Of a stretch of 64,000 bases of DNA, positions 24,087 to 37,003 are shown in pieces. A program made the translations under genes and the position numbers. This DNA is from Neocallimastix lanati (nom. inval.). Lineage: Eukaryota; Neocallimastigomycota; Neocallimastigomycetes; Neocallimastigales; Neocallimastigaceae. Where the stretch lies: assembly GCA_016946835.1 (NCBI GenBank), contig JACVTC010000147.1, positions 23,501-87,500 of the forward strand, given 5' to 3'. Each line of letters starts with the position of its first letter. Position 1 is the first letter of the stretch. A model generated the notes under the pieces. That model made no database searches. It was not told the origin of the DNA and worked only from the letters and a program-made list of their open reading frames with translations.

Positions 24087-27068
24087 TTTATATCTTATTA
24101 TACTGTCGTATTAAAAATTGAATAATTAAATATTATTTTATTATTATTATTTTTTTAAATAAATAATTAAGTATATTATTATATCCAAAATTGAGTCTTA
24201 TTTCTATTATATATTGACTTTTATTTTATTAATTTTATTAATACTACTTGATTTTTTTTTTTTCTTTTATTATATATATTATTGTTTCTTTATTTTTATT
24301 ATTTTTACTTCTATCTATTAATAAATAAATAAAATGAATATATTAATAATTGTCAAAAAGTCTTTATTTTTTTTTTTTTTATTTTTATTTTATTTTTATT
24401 AATTTTGTCAATAACTAGTGTAAGAGTATAATTTTTAATGATAATCTAACACTAATAAAAGTTTTTTATTTTTTTTTTTATTTCTTAATAATAATAAAAT
24501 TATTTCAATTTAATTATTATTATTACTATATTTTCTTTTTTAAATTTCTTTATTTTTTTTTTTGTTTTTTATTTAGTTTTACTTTATTTTATTTTATTTT
24601 ATTTTATTTTTTATTTTATTTGGTATAATTGAAATATTACTCAATACTGAAATTGAAATTATACTTTTTATATGTTGTATTATTCAATATTATTATTATT
24701 ATTATTATTATTATTTTTGCTTTATTGTTTTTTTTTAAAAAAAATGAATTTATATTTAAAATCACAAAAAAAAAAAAAAAAAAAAAAAAAGAAATAAGAA
24801 AAAAAAAGAAAAAAAAAAAAAAAATTATGTCAATGATATTGATGAATTCTTTATAGTGTATTCCTTGGTATATAAGATATTATTATTACTTTTTTTTTAA
24901 AAAAAAAAAAAAAATTATTACTATTTTTTCTTTATGATTGCTTTTTAACACTTTGCTACTTAATATTTGTTTTGTATTATTTTTTTTAACAATAATACTT
25001 ATTGATAAAAAATATTCGAATAGAAAACTGATAAGGTATATAATTAATAAAATTAAGAAAAAAAAAAATAATAACAAAATATATAGGGATATCAAAAATT
25101 AAGAAACTTTATATATTTTATTATTAATTTTTTTTTTAATAAAAATATTATTGTCTTCTTTGTAATATTAATTATTGCTTCTTTTTATTTAACTTTTTTT
25201 TTTTTATTGTAATTTGTTGATAAATTGAAAAAATAATAAATATATTATTTTTTTTTTCCTTTACAATAAGCTTTTTTTCTTTTAATTACTGTTGTTAACA
25301 GTTTCAATTATTTATTAATATTGTTATTTTATTTTATTTTAATAAATTATATAATGTAAAAGATAGATGTAGATATATTTTTAAATAAATAAAGGAGAGT
25401 TAGATATGAGAAAATAAATAATATTTTTAGATATTATATTATATTAAAATAAAATAAATTTGTATATATTATTTTTTTTTTATTTTTTTTTTTTTTTTTT
25501 TTTTTGATAATAGCAATTTATTATATAAAAAAATAGTTCTATATTAATATTTAAATAAATAAATTATATAATATAAAGCTAAAACATACATTTATAATTT
25601 TTCCTTATAATAATTATAACTTCATAAATTAAAGAATCTTTATATATGAAATAAATAAATCAATTAAAAAAAAAAGTTTATTTTATGGTATAATATTCAA
25701 TTCAAAATTGTTTTAATTTTTATTTACTTAAATATTTAATTATTAATAAAGTTTTTTTTTAACTAAGGTTTTATTTTTTTTTTTTTATTATATTTTAACA
25801 AAAATGAATGAAAAAAAAAAAAAAAAAAGTAAAGATTTAATTTATTAATATGTTAACTTTGATAATTTTCTCTTCTTTTTTTTTTTAACGTACGGTTTTC
25901 AAAATGTTAAAAAAAAAAAAAAAAAAAAAGAAAGAAATAAAAAAGTCATTTTCCTTTTTTAACTATTGTTTATTTTAAACAATAAAAAAAAAATTAATAA
26001 ATCAAGGATCACTGATTCTTCTTTTTGTTCTATTCTCTTTTATGGTTTCTTTGTGTTAATGAAGAAAATAAAATAAAATAATAAAAAAAAAAAAAAAAAA
26101 AGAAGATTTTACATATTAAAATAAATTAATTAATTTATTGCCAATATTAAATAAATAAATAATTATATGAAATAAATAAATTAAAATAAACAAATAGAAT
26201 AAAAAGAATAAACTATGGATTATTCAGTAAATAAATAAATAATAAATAAATAATAAATAAATAAATAAATAATAAATAATAAAATAAATAAATAATAAAT
26301 AAATAAATAAATTTTTTATTCATTAATATTGAAGAATGAATAGTTAATTAATTAATTAATAAAGTTAATATATATTTATATTTATAATATTTAATTTATA
26401 TATTAATAAATTTAATCAAATAAATTAAATCTTTTTTTTATTTTAAATATTATATATATTTCTTATTTAAATGCTTATATATTATTTATATATATTAAAG
26501 TATAATAATATTAAATATATAATATGTATTATCAATTTATTAATAATATATTGATAATATATAATTTTAAATTTTAAAATTTTTTTTAAATTTTTCCAAT
26601 AATCATTTTTGAACACAAAAAAAAAACAAAACAATTAATTGAAATTTTTTTATATACTTTTATAATAAAAATTATAAATAATAAAGATTAAAATATAAAT
26701 AATAAAGACTAAATTATAAATAATAAAGACTGAATAATAATTAATAAATTTCAATAAAAAAAAAAAAATCAACATTAATTAAAAACATAATAATAAAGGG
26801 GTTTCGTATTAGATAGATCTTTCCAATATGTATTTAAATGTAAGAAACTGTAAAAATATTATTAATACATATTAAGAAAGAGAGATTTAAGAAAAAAATT
26901 TTTTTGGAAAAAACTATTGTAACTACAAATTATAAATAATAAAACAAATTAAATAAGTGTTTAAACCTATTCATACTTATTAAAGATTATTTCTATAACT
27001 ATTTCAGAATAGATATAAATATAAGTAAATAGTAATTGAAATAATTATAAAAAGATTAACTTTTTATC

Positions 27069-27112
<44 letters not shown>

Positions 27113-28385
27113 CTCCTTTCTTTACCTCATTCCATAATTAAGTTTTTTTTTTATATTATTTAACTACCTAAAATTAATACAAATGTTTAAATTATTAGCC
27201 ACAGTGCAATAAATTATAATTAAAATAACATTATTAATATTAAAGCCACCGTTACTTAAGTAACTACTAGATGGATTTAATTATTTTCATGTGATATATT
27301 CAAATGACTTTAATTAATTATTTCATAAATTTATTCTATACTTAAATGTTAATTGTTTCTATTCATTTTAATAGGATAAAAAAAAAATTTAAAGTTTTTA
27401 TGGAATAGAAATTAATTATCCTATAATTTAAAATTTGATTACTTCAATGCCACTTTTATTGCTACATTGTTCCAGAAAAGAAAAATTTTTGGTTAAAATT
27501 AACCTAAAAAAAGTTTAAAATTTTAAAAATCATAAAATAAAAAAATAAATTGAAAATATATAAAAGAATATTTATATCTTTATCTGTATCATTTAATAAT
27601 AATAAATAATAAAAATATTATTATTATTAAATATATTTGTAATTACTAATAAATCCTTTTATTAAGGCATTTATAATATTTAAATTTTCAAATTCTTATA
27701 TTTATATATGTATATATATCAATAATTATTATTGTTTTTAATTTTTTATTTCTTTAATATTGTAATAATTACATTGTAACATTATATTTAAATAATGACC
27801 ACCAATTAATTCTTATCTCATATAATGCCTTATTCTTATCCTTACTATTGATTTAATCATTATTACTATTAATGATTATTTTATTACTATTATTATTTTA
27901 TTACTATTATTATTTTATTACTATTATTATTTTATTACTATTATTATGTATTATTATTTATTATTATACTATGTATTATTATTTATTATTGTTTATTATT
28001 TATTATTTATTTTTAATTAATACTTGTTTTGATTTTATTTTTGTTTGATGATACCATTCATTATTTAATCTTTTTTAGTGTTTTAAAATACAATAAAAAT
28101 TTAATTATTCTATCTAATTAATTGATAATATAAAGATAATATATATATTACAATTTATTTTAATATATATAGTGGATAAAATTAAAAGCTTTTAATATTA
28201 TAAAAATTCAATAACAATTAAACTTTGATAGTTTTGCCTTTTTCTATTTATTATATTTACTACTAATATATGAATGATATATATTCTAATATATTTGTTA
28301 AATTATATACAATACTATTTAATATTATGCGAAATAAATAAATTGTTTATCTTCTATTAATCAAATGACAAATAAATAAAATTAA
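24087..28385. other. Long intergenic AT-rich region without a supported gene
   Basis: Short open frames here are made of homopolymer and dinucleotide sequence (Phe/Lys/Ile-rich). The visible structure is repeats: AATA arrays near 26,225-26,310, poly(T) near 27,068-27,112 and TTATTATTTTATTAC units near 27,870-27,950. The stretch 26,800-27,480 is less repetitive but shows no reading frame. Confidence 0.5.
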
Positions 28386-28860
28386 ATTTTATTTAATAAC
28401 AAATAATAAATATTAAATAATAAATAAATATTTAATAATGAAACATTAAATAATGAAATATTAAATAATAAATAATAAATAATAATAATAATGAAATAAT
28501 AAATAATAAATAATAAATAATTGAATAATTAATATACAATAAATAATAAATAATAAATAATAAATAATAATAATAATAATAAATAATAATAATAATAATA
28601 ATAAATAATAAATAATAATAATAAATAATAAATAATAATAATAATAATAATAAATAATAAATAATAAATAAAATAATAAATAATAAATAATAAATAATAA
28701 ATAATAAATAAATAATAAATAATAAATAATAAATAATAAATAATAAATAATAAATAATAAATAATAAATAATAAATAATTGAATAATAAATAATAAATAA
28801 TAAATAATAAATAATAAATAATAAATAATAAATAATTGAATAATAAATAATAAATTAAAT
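28386..28860. repeat. TAATAAA/AAT compound array
   Basis: Heptanucleotide AATAAAT units alternate with AAT runs. The leading 80 bp (28,392-28,470, with AATAATGAAACATTAAATAA) is nearly identical to 44,326-44,402, which likewise leads into a TAATAAA array. Confidence 0.85.
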
Positions 28861-28879
28861 TATATTATTATATACTTAA

Positions 28880-30780
28880 AACTTATTTAATAAAGAATTC
28901 ATATATCTTGAATATCTAAAACTTATTGACTATAGAATTCATATATCTTGAATATCTAACAACTAAGCAATGATCATCCAATGATGTCATTCAGCTACTA
29001 TTTATTAAGTTCACTCATGTATTGTTAACTAAATCATTTATCGAATATCCAATACGTCATTCAGTTAGTACTTATAATGATACTACGATAATATGATATG
29101 AGCGGTACGATACGACAATATCGATATAGAGCTGATAGGTATAGCAGATATGATAGAGCATGGTATAGAGATCATAATATGAAGGATGACAAAAATGCTA
29201 GATAATAAGTTGGATATAAATAATATATATGAAGATACTCAATTAGATCTCTATTCCATAGTTATCCATCGAAAGGGATATAGATATTGCTGTGGTTGAA
29301 TATTACTATCATTTACTTATATATTTTGCATAATAGATATTTAATTGAGAAAGCTCAGGCTATAGATTCAGAAGCTATACCCTACTATATGGTAGATATT
29401 CTCTAATATAACGATACTTAGATCGTAATCATCGACAGACATGTGGATATCCTGATATCCAGGATATATAGATCTACCGATAGTTATATTAGTGATATGC
29501 CTCTAACTAAGTCTAGTTATGATGAGCTACCATACTATCTATTGATGATCCTGACTATAGCTTTACTGATCGAATCAGTATGTCACAGTACGATCCGACA
29601 TTCAGCTCGATATTAGCTGAAGTGTAAATGATATCAACACAGCATTTATCGATTCAGTATCATAAAGATCCGTAGTACTGTCTGCGCTACGGTTGATATC
29701 CTGAGTCAGCAGTTCATATAAGAAAATATTCATACGGTATTTTTATTCTAGCGTTAAGTATCGTCGTAGACAGATATGGATACGCGCTTATAATACATCA
29801 TCGATGGGAGATAACAACAGATGAAGAAGATATCATGGGTCACAGCAAGAAATATCTTCGGCCTTATCAATCCAGTATAGCTAGTTCAAGATCGAGATAG
29901 TATTGAGATAGTGGATAATCATTACGTAGATAGTAATACCCTAGAGAATATATTCACTGCGATATCATTTACTACTTGTGTCCATTACCCATTGATTGTA
30001 TTTTAGATATACCTAGTTCTATCCTATATATTGATGTATACGTCTTCAGTACGTCGTATTGAATGTCATAGATCAACCGCGATACTCTATAAATGTTGTG
30101 AATGAATAGGCGTGCATCGGATGCTACAGTATGTTGAATTATTCATTGTATTCACTTAATTCAAAAAGTTCATTCCATACAGTATAATACTATAGACATA
30201 AATACTATGGATAAATATTAATATATATATATATATATATCATAGCATTAGTATCTATCATGCTACCAGTACTGTACTATCCTAAATGTTTAAATTTTAT
30301 ATATATATATCAATACCTATACATTATATATTGTATATATCAACATCAGCTATATCATAGATCGTAATATTATCATAGATCATAAAATACTGGATTAATT
30401 GCTATTATACACCCTTATATTAATAGTAATATGATATTACTAATATAATACTAATATAACAATACTATGATTATAAGAACAATATTAATGTAAGAATATA
30501 CTATATAATAGCAATATAATATGCATATCACAGTAGTAGTAGTAATATAATAATATGATCATGTTTTATCTCCTTCATCATTAATAGTATGATGTTACTA
30601 ATATAATGATAACCATAAGATAATAAGAATCACATAACAAAATTATCATACAATAACGTAAATATAATTATTACAACTAATATAATACTAGCATTAAACA
30701 TTTATTGATTTGTAATACAGTTGTAGTACAGAATAACACAATTTTATTTGAAGGAATTATTAAATAATAACAACAATATT
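28880..30780. other. Composition island: non-repetitive sequence rich in GATA/TATC words, no gene recognised
   Basis: Homopolymer runs disappear for almost 2 kb; G+C is visibly higher, and words such as GATATC, CGATA and TACGA are frequent. No frame longer than about 60 codons exists, but short open blocks occur in different frames on the plus strand, for example ISWVTARNIFGLINPV near 29,840 and YSFTDRISMSQYDPTF near 29,550. Such blocks suggest a decayed coding sequence or mobile element. I recognise no domain. Composition returns to background gradually after about 30,200. Confidence 0.5.
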
Positions 30781-31035
30781 TTATATTTGGTTATCACACA
30801 ATGTTAAGTGATCATTAGAAATAAATAAAATAAGCCATAGCATTTCGTTAAATTTAAGTATAGACAGAGAATAAAAGTGTAAATATACAACAAACATAAT
30901 ATAATAGGTAAATAATTTATTTTCAAAAAAAAATTTTAGTTTGGTTTTTATTTTTATTTCCTTACTAGTTATTTGCATTAGCAATATAACTAATTATATG
31001 CCGCTGTCGTAGTTTCACGAAGGAAAAAAATAAAA

Positions 31036-31068
<33 letters not shown>

Positions 31069-31269
31069 GTGAATGGTTTAGTCAACATATAATAATATTA
31101 TTAAATAAAAATAATTTAAAAGTGTTAATTATACTTTGAGATGTTTTAAAATTCCTTATACTCTAACCTATATATATTTAATTTAAAGTTTTCATTTATA
31201 TATTTATTTTTTATTAAAAAAAAAAAAATAAAATAAATTACAATAAAAATAAAAATAAAAGTAAAAATA

Positions 31270-31336
<67 letters not shown>

Positions 31337-31730
31337 TACTAATAAACTAGAAATAAAAATAATTTCTTCATATATTTATTAAAAATTTTCTTTCTTTTTT
31401 CTTTTTTCATTTTATTTTATTTATTTTCTTTTTTGTTTTTTATTGAGTTTTTTTTTTTTTTAAAGTTTTTAATTGAATAGAAAAAAAAGATCTTTTTATA
31501 AAATATGATGTTTCCATAAATATTTATTGTAAAATATACAGAAAAAAAAAAAAAAAAAAGATAAGGTTCATTGATTAAAACTTATGATTTTGATTTTGTT
31601 AAATATTAAAAAAAAAAAAAAAAAAATGAACCATTTTAAATATTGAATGAATATAAATTGATTGATCCCTTCCTATCCACAAACTTAAACAACATTTTAG
31701 TACAAATTTTCTGTGAATTCTAACCACTTC
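30781..31730. other. AT-rich spacer with an AAT array
   Basis: Holds an AAT run at about 31,270-31,334 and several poly(A) tracts. Two open frames of about 60 codons on the minus strand show no family features. Confidence 0.5.
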
Positions 31731-31945
31731 TAATATAATAGAAATATTAGTATTATACATATAGTTATTTCTTAATGAAAAAAACAAATAAAAATTTAAA
31801 TTTAATTAAATACCTAAACAAAATAAAAAAAAAATAATAATATAATTACTAGGTAAGAAATGAATCTAAGATTTTTTAGGGATTCATATGTCCAAAGAAT
31901 ATCTTTTATGCATAAACAAAGAATAATGTTTAATAAGAATTTTTA
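31731..31945. repeat. Direct repeat, left copy (partner 35,131-35,385)
   Basis: The segment containing AATCTAAGATTTTTTAGGGATTCAT recurs in the same orientation at 35,131-35,385 with substitutions and small indels. The two copies bracket LINE remnant B. Confidence 0.8.
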
Positions 31946-31996
31946 AGATACCATTATAATTTTCTATTTATTAATTCATTTATTTACATATATAAG

Positions 31997-32034
<38 letters not shown>

Positions 32035-32159
32035 ACTTTTAGTTTGTATAGACTCTCATAGAAACCAATACTAAAGAAATAATATGAAAGTATTGAAAAA
32101 GTGATTAAGTACTTGGAATTAATTAAATATATATATATATATATTAATATAGATAAAAC

Positions 32160-33017
32160 ATATTTGAGTACACCAAGCATAATTTCTGTAAATGAGAGCC
32201 TCAGATTGCCCCAAAAATGACGTATTTGAATCATCACCGGAAATGATTTGGTTCTTAAATAAAACATCTCATTCCTTTTTTTATAATTTTTTTTAAATCA
32301 ATAATGTCTTCATCTCTCCCACCAATAAGGAAGTTATATAATCGGTACTACATCATATATAGCTTTACACACTCATTATTCAGAAAATTACTTATATATA
32401 AATACGATTTTTGTCAATTGACCTATTCACTACATTATTAGTAATGATACTATTATTTTCACTATCACTAATATTAATATTCCTATTTTCTTTATCACTA
32501 ATTCTACTATTATTAACAATATTGTTTCTATTGTTACTCCTATTAATATTATATACTTCATTACTACTATCAGAACTTGTAGTAATGATTCTACATAATT
32601 CATATCTGTGATAACAGTGTCTACATTACTATTAGATATTGGACAATATTTAGAAATAATATAAAATATTTCATAAAGAATTTCAATATCCCTAAACTAA
32701 TTCATTCGAAATTCACAGAAAAAATAGCATTTAGAAAACCAATGTTCCAATCGAGTATTACTATTTTTTTTTTTTATTCTATGACAACAAGAACACTGTT
32801 TCTGTTAAAATCGTCTTTAATCATATGGGTAGTTTTGACAACACAATCTTCAAATTTATATCCACATCTGGCACGAAGTAAAGTACCCATCGAAAAGCAA
32901 ATGCTAAATTCAGGAAACTTAAAACTTGAGCTTTAAGTAGTTTCTCGAAATGTATGACGTCTACAACGAGATATATCTCTTAAGTAAATCAGAGATAATG
33001 TATTTCAACTTTTTCCT

Positions 33018-33054
<37 letters not shown>

Positions 33055-35105
33055 CACTTTACCTGAGCAATTGCAAATTTCTTCAGAAATAGGAGGAATG
33101 TTAAGTTCTATTAGAAACATAATAAAGAGATGTAAAAAAAAAGCTATAACCAGTATATACGCCCTGAATTAACTAGTGTCTTTGTACTTCTCATTCTTTC
33201 TTTTTTTTGATCCAAGTTGAGGTGCATAATACGAAACTTGCCCAATTACTATAGCAAAAAAAAAAAAGCATTCTGTTTTACGCGATAGGAATATGAGGGA
33301 TTCATAAGAAATCCTTTAATGGAATAAAGTGCTTTTTTCTAATTTTCTAACTTTATTATTCATTTCATTCTCTGAATGATGGGTTTCAATTCTCTAAATC
33401 ATTTGAAAGCGGTATACCATGGTAGGTATAGCAATTCCTTTAAGGTCACTCTTGTCTTGATAGAAAAAAAAAAGGATTTACTATGATTAAGAAATCTTGA
33501 AAACTTCCTCTCGTACTATTAAACTTGAACATTTATTGATACTATATTTGCATTTTCATTATTTCTAGCTCATCTTCTGTCAAATTTTAATAACTTCTAA
33601 GGTTGAGATCTTGTAGGAGCACATAACACAAATGACATCTGCAAAAGAGATTTTCACAACATTATTTATCACCAATAGAGATTCCATATTTATCACATTT
33701 ATTAAAAATGACATTAATGAATAAGTTAAACAAAATTGGTGAGAGGGGGACAACCTTTACGAACTCCTTTCTTAAATACTAAAATGATTCTGATAATAGT
33801 CCATTAACCCTTACTACAAACCTTGGAAGATAGGAATAAGTTTTTAATAAACTTATAGCACTTAACCTATAATACCTAAGTGATGAATCTTCATTAATAC
33901 ATTATGTATGAGAACAGAGTCATATGCTTTTTTAAGGTCCAAAAAAAAAAAAAAAAAAAAAAAGTAAGGTTAAGTTAGGGGTACAGATGAGATTGCTTCT
34001 CTAAAAATTTCTTCATCACTAATATCTTGGTTAATTTTCCATTCTTGTTACCTTGGACCTCCCAAATTACTAAGGGTATCAGAAATCCTTCCAGAAATCT
34101 TTAAGAAAAATGAAGACCTGAAGAACCCGACCCAAAGAATTTATAATGAGAATATGCAAAGTTTTTAATATTTTTTTTCCAACTGTAGAAGATACTAATT
34201 CATTATTATTGTTTTTAAAAGGATGAGAGACCGTGAAAGATTGATTATTACTATTATTATTATTATTATTATTATTATTTTTTTTTTTTTTTTTTTTTTT
34301 TTACCCATTTTCATGCTTTTCCTACTTATCATTTTTAAGAGCTAACAAATATTCAATTTTAATCCAATTTAAAAATATTCCTTTTTTTTTTTTTTTTTTT
34401 TTTTTTTCTAAATTCATTACATTTTTTTTAATGAATTGATTCTCATAATCTATTATACGAGTCAACAATTTTTGCAAATTCATTGGAGGCGCCTAAAACA
34501 TATTTATATCCTTCAATTTGTTTATACTTTAAATATTCTTCCTTTTGAAGACAATAAATTTTGTGGAGACATTCTGAACATCGCTTTTCTGATTTCTGTT
34601 GGAGATGTAATCGATAAATCCTTAACAAATGGAATTAGTAATGATGATGAACTTTTTTCAACTATACCATCTGCTTGAAAGTTCTTCATCTCTCAATTCT
34701 TCAATAAGAATGTCAAATTTATTTTGATCATAAATTTCTTTCTTAAAGTTCAAGACATTTATACCTATTCTACCTAACAATTTTATTTTTTCTTTTTCGG
34801 TTAACAAAAATAATTCATCTACGATTGTTTTCTTTCAATAAACTATGAGTAATGTATGATCAGGTACAGAAGGAAAATCAAAAAAAATAAGCACTTAATA
34901 TTTTATCCAGCATACTTGAGTTGACTAAATGCATGATCCATTCTTTTCTGGAAATATTTGTAGTTTGAGAAGTGTTACTTAACATATATTTCTAGCATCA
35001 TTGGTACCATTCCCTGTTTTCCTGAAAATATAGGGAATAATGGTTTAAAAATTGTGTTGAAGAGTACTCAATATTAACTTTTTTTCATAAAATTCCATCC
35101 ATTGG
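32160..35105 (-). mobile_element. LINE remnant B: endonuclease, RT and C-terminal pieces
   Basis: This is the most complete non-LTR element in the window, read on the minus strand from high to low coordinates. The AP-endonuclease C-terminal motif region DFPSVPDHTLLIVY is at 34,837-34,879 (canonical SDH here reads PDH). RT blocks are LDLKKAYDSVLIHNVLMKI at about 33,885-33,940 and KKGVRKGCP at about 33,745-33,775; the active-site box is degraded to FADV at about 33,630. A C-terminal Cys-rich piece, QCSCCH, lies near 32,785, and WGNLRLSFTEIM near 32,190. Stops and frameshifts separate the blocks, so no product is expected. It shares most of its length with remnant D, which lacks about 950 bp of it. 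Flanking direct repeats lie at 31,731 and 35,131. Confidence 0.85.
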
Positions 35106-35130
35106 TATCCCAACTAAGACAAAAAGAAAA

Positions 35131-35185
35131 AACTAATATAATAGAAATATTAAGTATTATACATATATTCACTTCCTATGAAAAA

Positions 35186-35217
<32 letters not shown>

Positions 35218-35385
35218 TAATTAAATTTCTAAACAAACAAACAAAAACAAACAAACAAAAAAAAAAAAAATAATATATTCACTAGATAAGAAATGAATCT
35301 AAAATTTTTTAGGGATTCAATTGTCCATAGAATATCTATTATTCATAAACAGGAATAATGGTTAATAGGAATTAAGAATTTTTTT
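35131..35385. repeat. Direct repeat, right copy (partner 31,731-31,945)
   Basis: Same orientation as the left copy. It differs mainly by an inserted AT dinucleotide run near 35,190-35,211 and a CAAA-rich stretch near 35,235-35,262. Confidence 0.8.
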
Positions 35386-35430
35386 TTTATGAATTAGAAT
35401 TAATTAATTAATTTTATTTATTTATATTTA

Positions 35431-35467
<37 letters not shown>

Positions 35468-36023
35468 TGAAATGAGTTAATACACTGTATAGTCTAATTG
35501 TATTGATTAAAGATGCAATGTTCCTAGTAATATTTTTATTGAAACTAAATAACGGAATATATAATAAAAAGATTTAATGATATATAAGATTGTAAAAAAA
35601 AAAAAAAAAAAATTTAATGATATATAATGATATATATGATATATATATATGTATTTTTTTTTTATTTTTCTAAAAAAGATATAAAATATCTTATTGTTTA
35701 TGAGATATTTATACTTTTTTTTATTATTTTTAATTTATAAATATTACTTTTAATATATATTAATAATTTAAATAAAATTAATTTTTTATTATAACAAAAA
35801 AAAAAAAAAAAAAATAAAAAATAAAAAATAAAAGAAAAAAAAAAAAACTCTATAAATGAAATAATACACAAAATCAAATAAAATAAAACAATTACAATAC
35901 AAAATATAATAAAATGAGATAATATGAAATAAACTTTTTCAAATTATTATTATTTTTTTTTCTATAATAAATAATTTATATGTATATTTTATTTATTTAA
36001 TTGCATAAAAAAAATATATATAT

Positions 36024-36063
<40 letters not shown>

Positions 36064-36343
36064 TTAATTATAAATAATAAATATTAAATAATGGAATAAA
36101 CATTTTTATTCTTATTATTACAATTAATTTTTTTATTTTTTTTTTTGCTCTATTTTTATTTCATTTAAAGTTTCTATTATTAAATTTTATTATTTTTTTT
36201 TTTTTTATTTATTATTATTTTTATTATTTTTTTTTATTTTATTAATTTTTTAATTTTTTTTTTAATTATTATTTTATTAATTTTCCCTTTTCCACCCTCT
36301 CACGTAATAATAATTTAAATGCTTTCTATGGATTATTCACATT
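35386..36343. other. 3' flank of the first receptor gene
   Basis: AT-rich spacer with poly(A), poly(T) and AT runs; nothing further is recognised. Confidence 0.5.
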
Positions 36344-36969
36344 TTAGAAACGTGAATATTGATAGAAATCAGTTGCTGAAGAACTTTGGCCATCATTATG
36401 ACTCATTTTTTCTAAGGTTTGATTAAAGAAATAATTATTTGGATTATCTGTAATTGAATCAATGTCTGAAGTATAAGTCGTAGTGGTATTGGTTGCTGTT
36501 TGAGAGAATAATCTAACTTTACTACCGTGTTTATTACTTCGATGACCTTCTTTTGAAGATTTAGGACTTTTACCTTTTTTTAACTCTTCAATATTGGATG
36601 GAACAAAATCAGCAATATTCAAGTTATTTATATTGTTGGTATCATTATCCTGATCTGGATGTTTTCTGATATATAATAATTTGGAACCCACCAATATATA
36701 AACACTACATAATGAACCTATCATATAACTACCAAACGCCATTAAGAATGCAAAGAAATTACCTTTATTTAAGAAATAATAAGTTAATTCCGAAACTAAA
36801 GAAGAGACTGAAAATACTATAATGAAAAAGATGAAATTAATTTCATTAAATTTATTTGATATAAATTTGGAATTTAAAATTAATATAAATATAATAAAGA
36901 ACTATGTTTTATATATAAATATTATTAATATAAATAAATAAATAAATATATAGATATAAAGAGAGTTTA

Positions 36970-37003
<34 letters not shown>

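Noticed and set aside
28560-28860. CRISPR-like or telomeric repeat array
   Set aside because: Units are pure AT microsatellites without spacers, and they are internal and degenerate.
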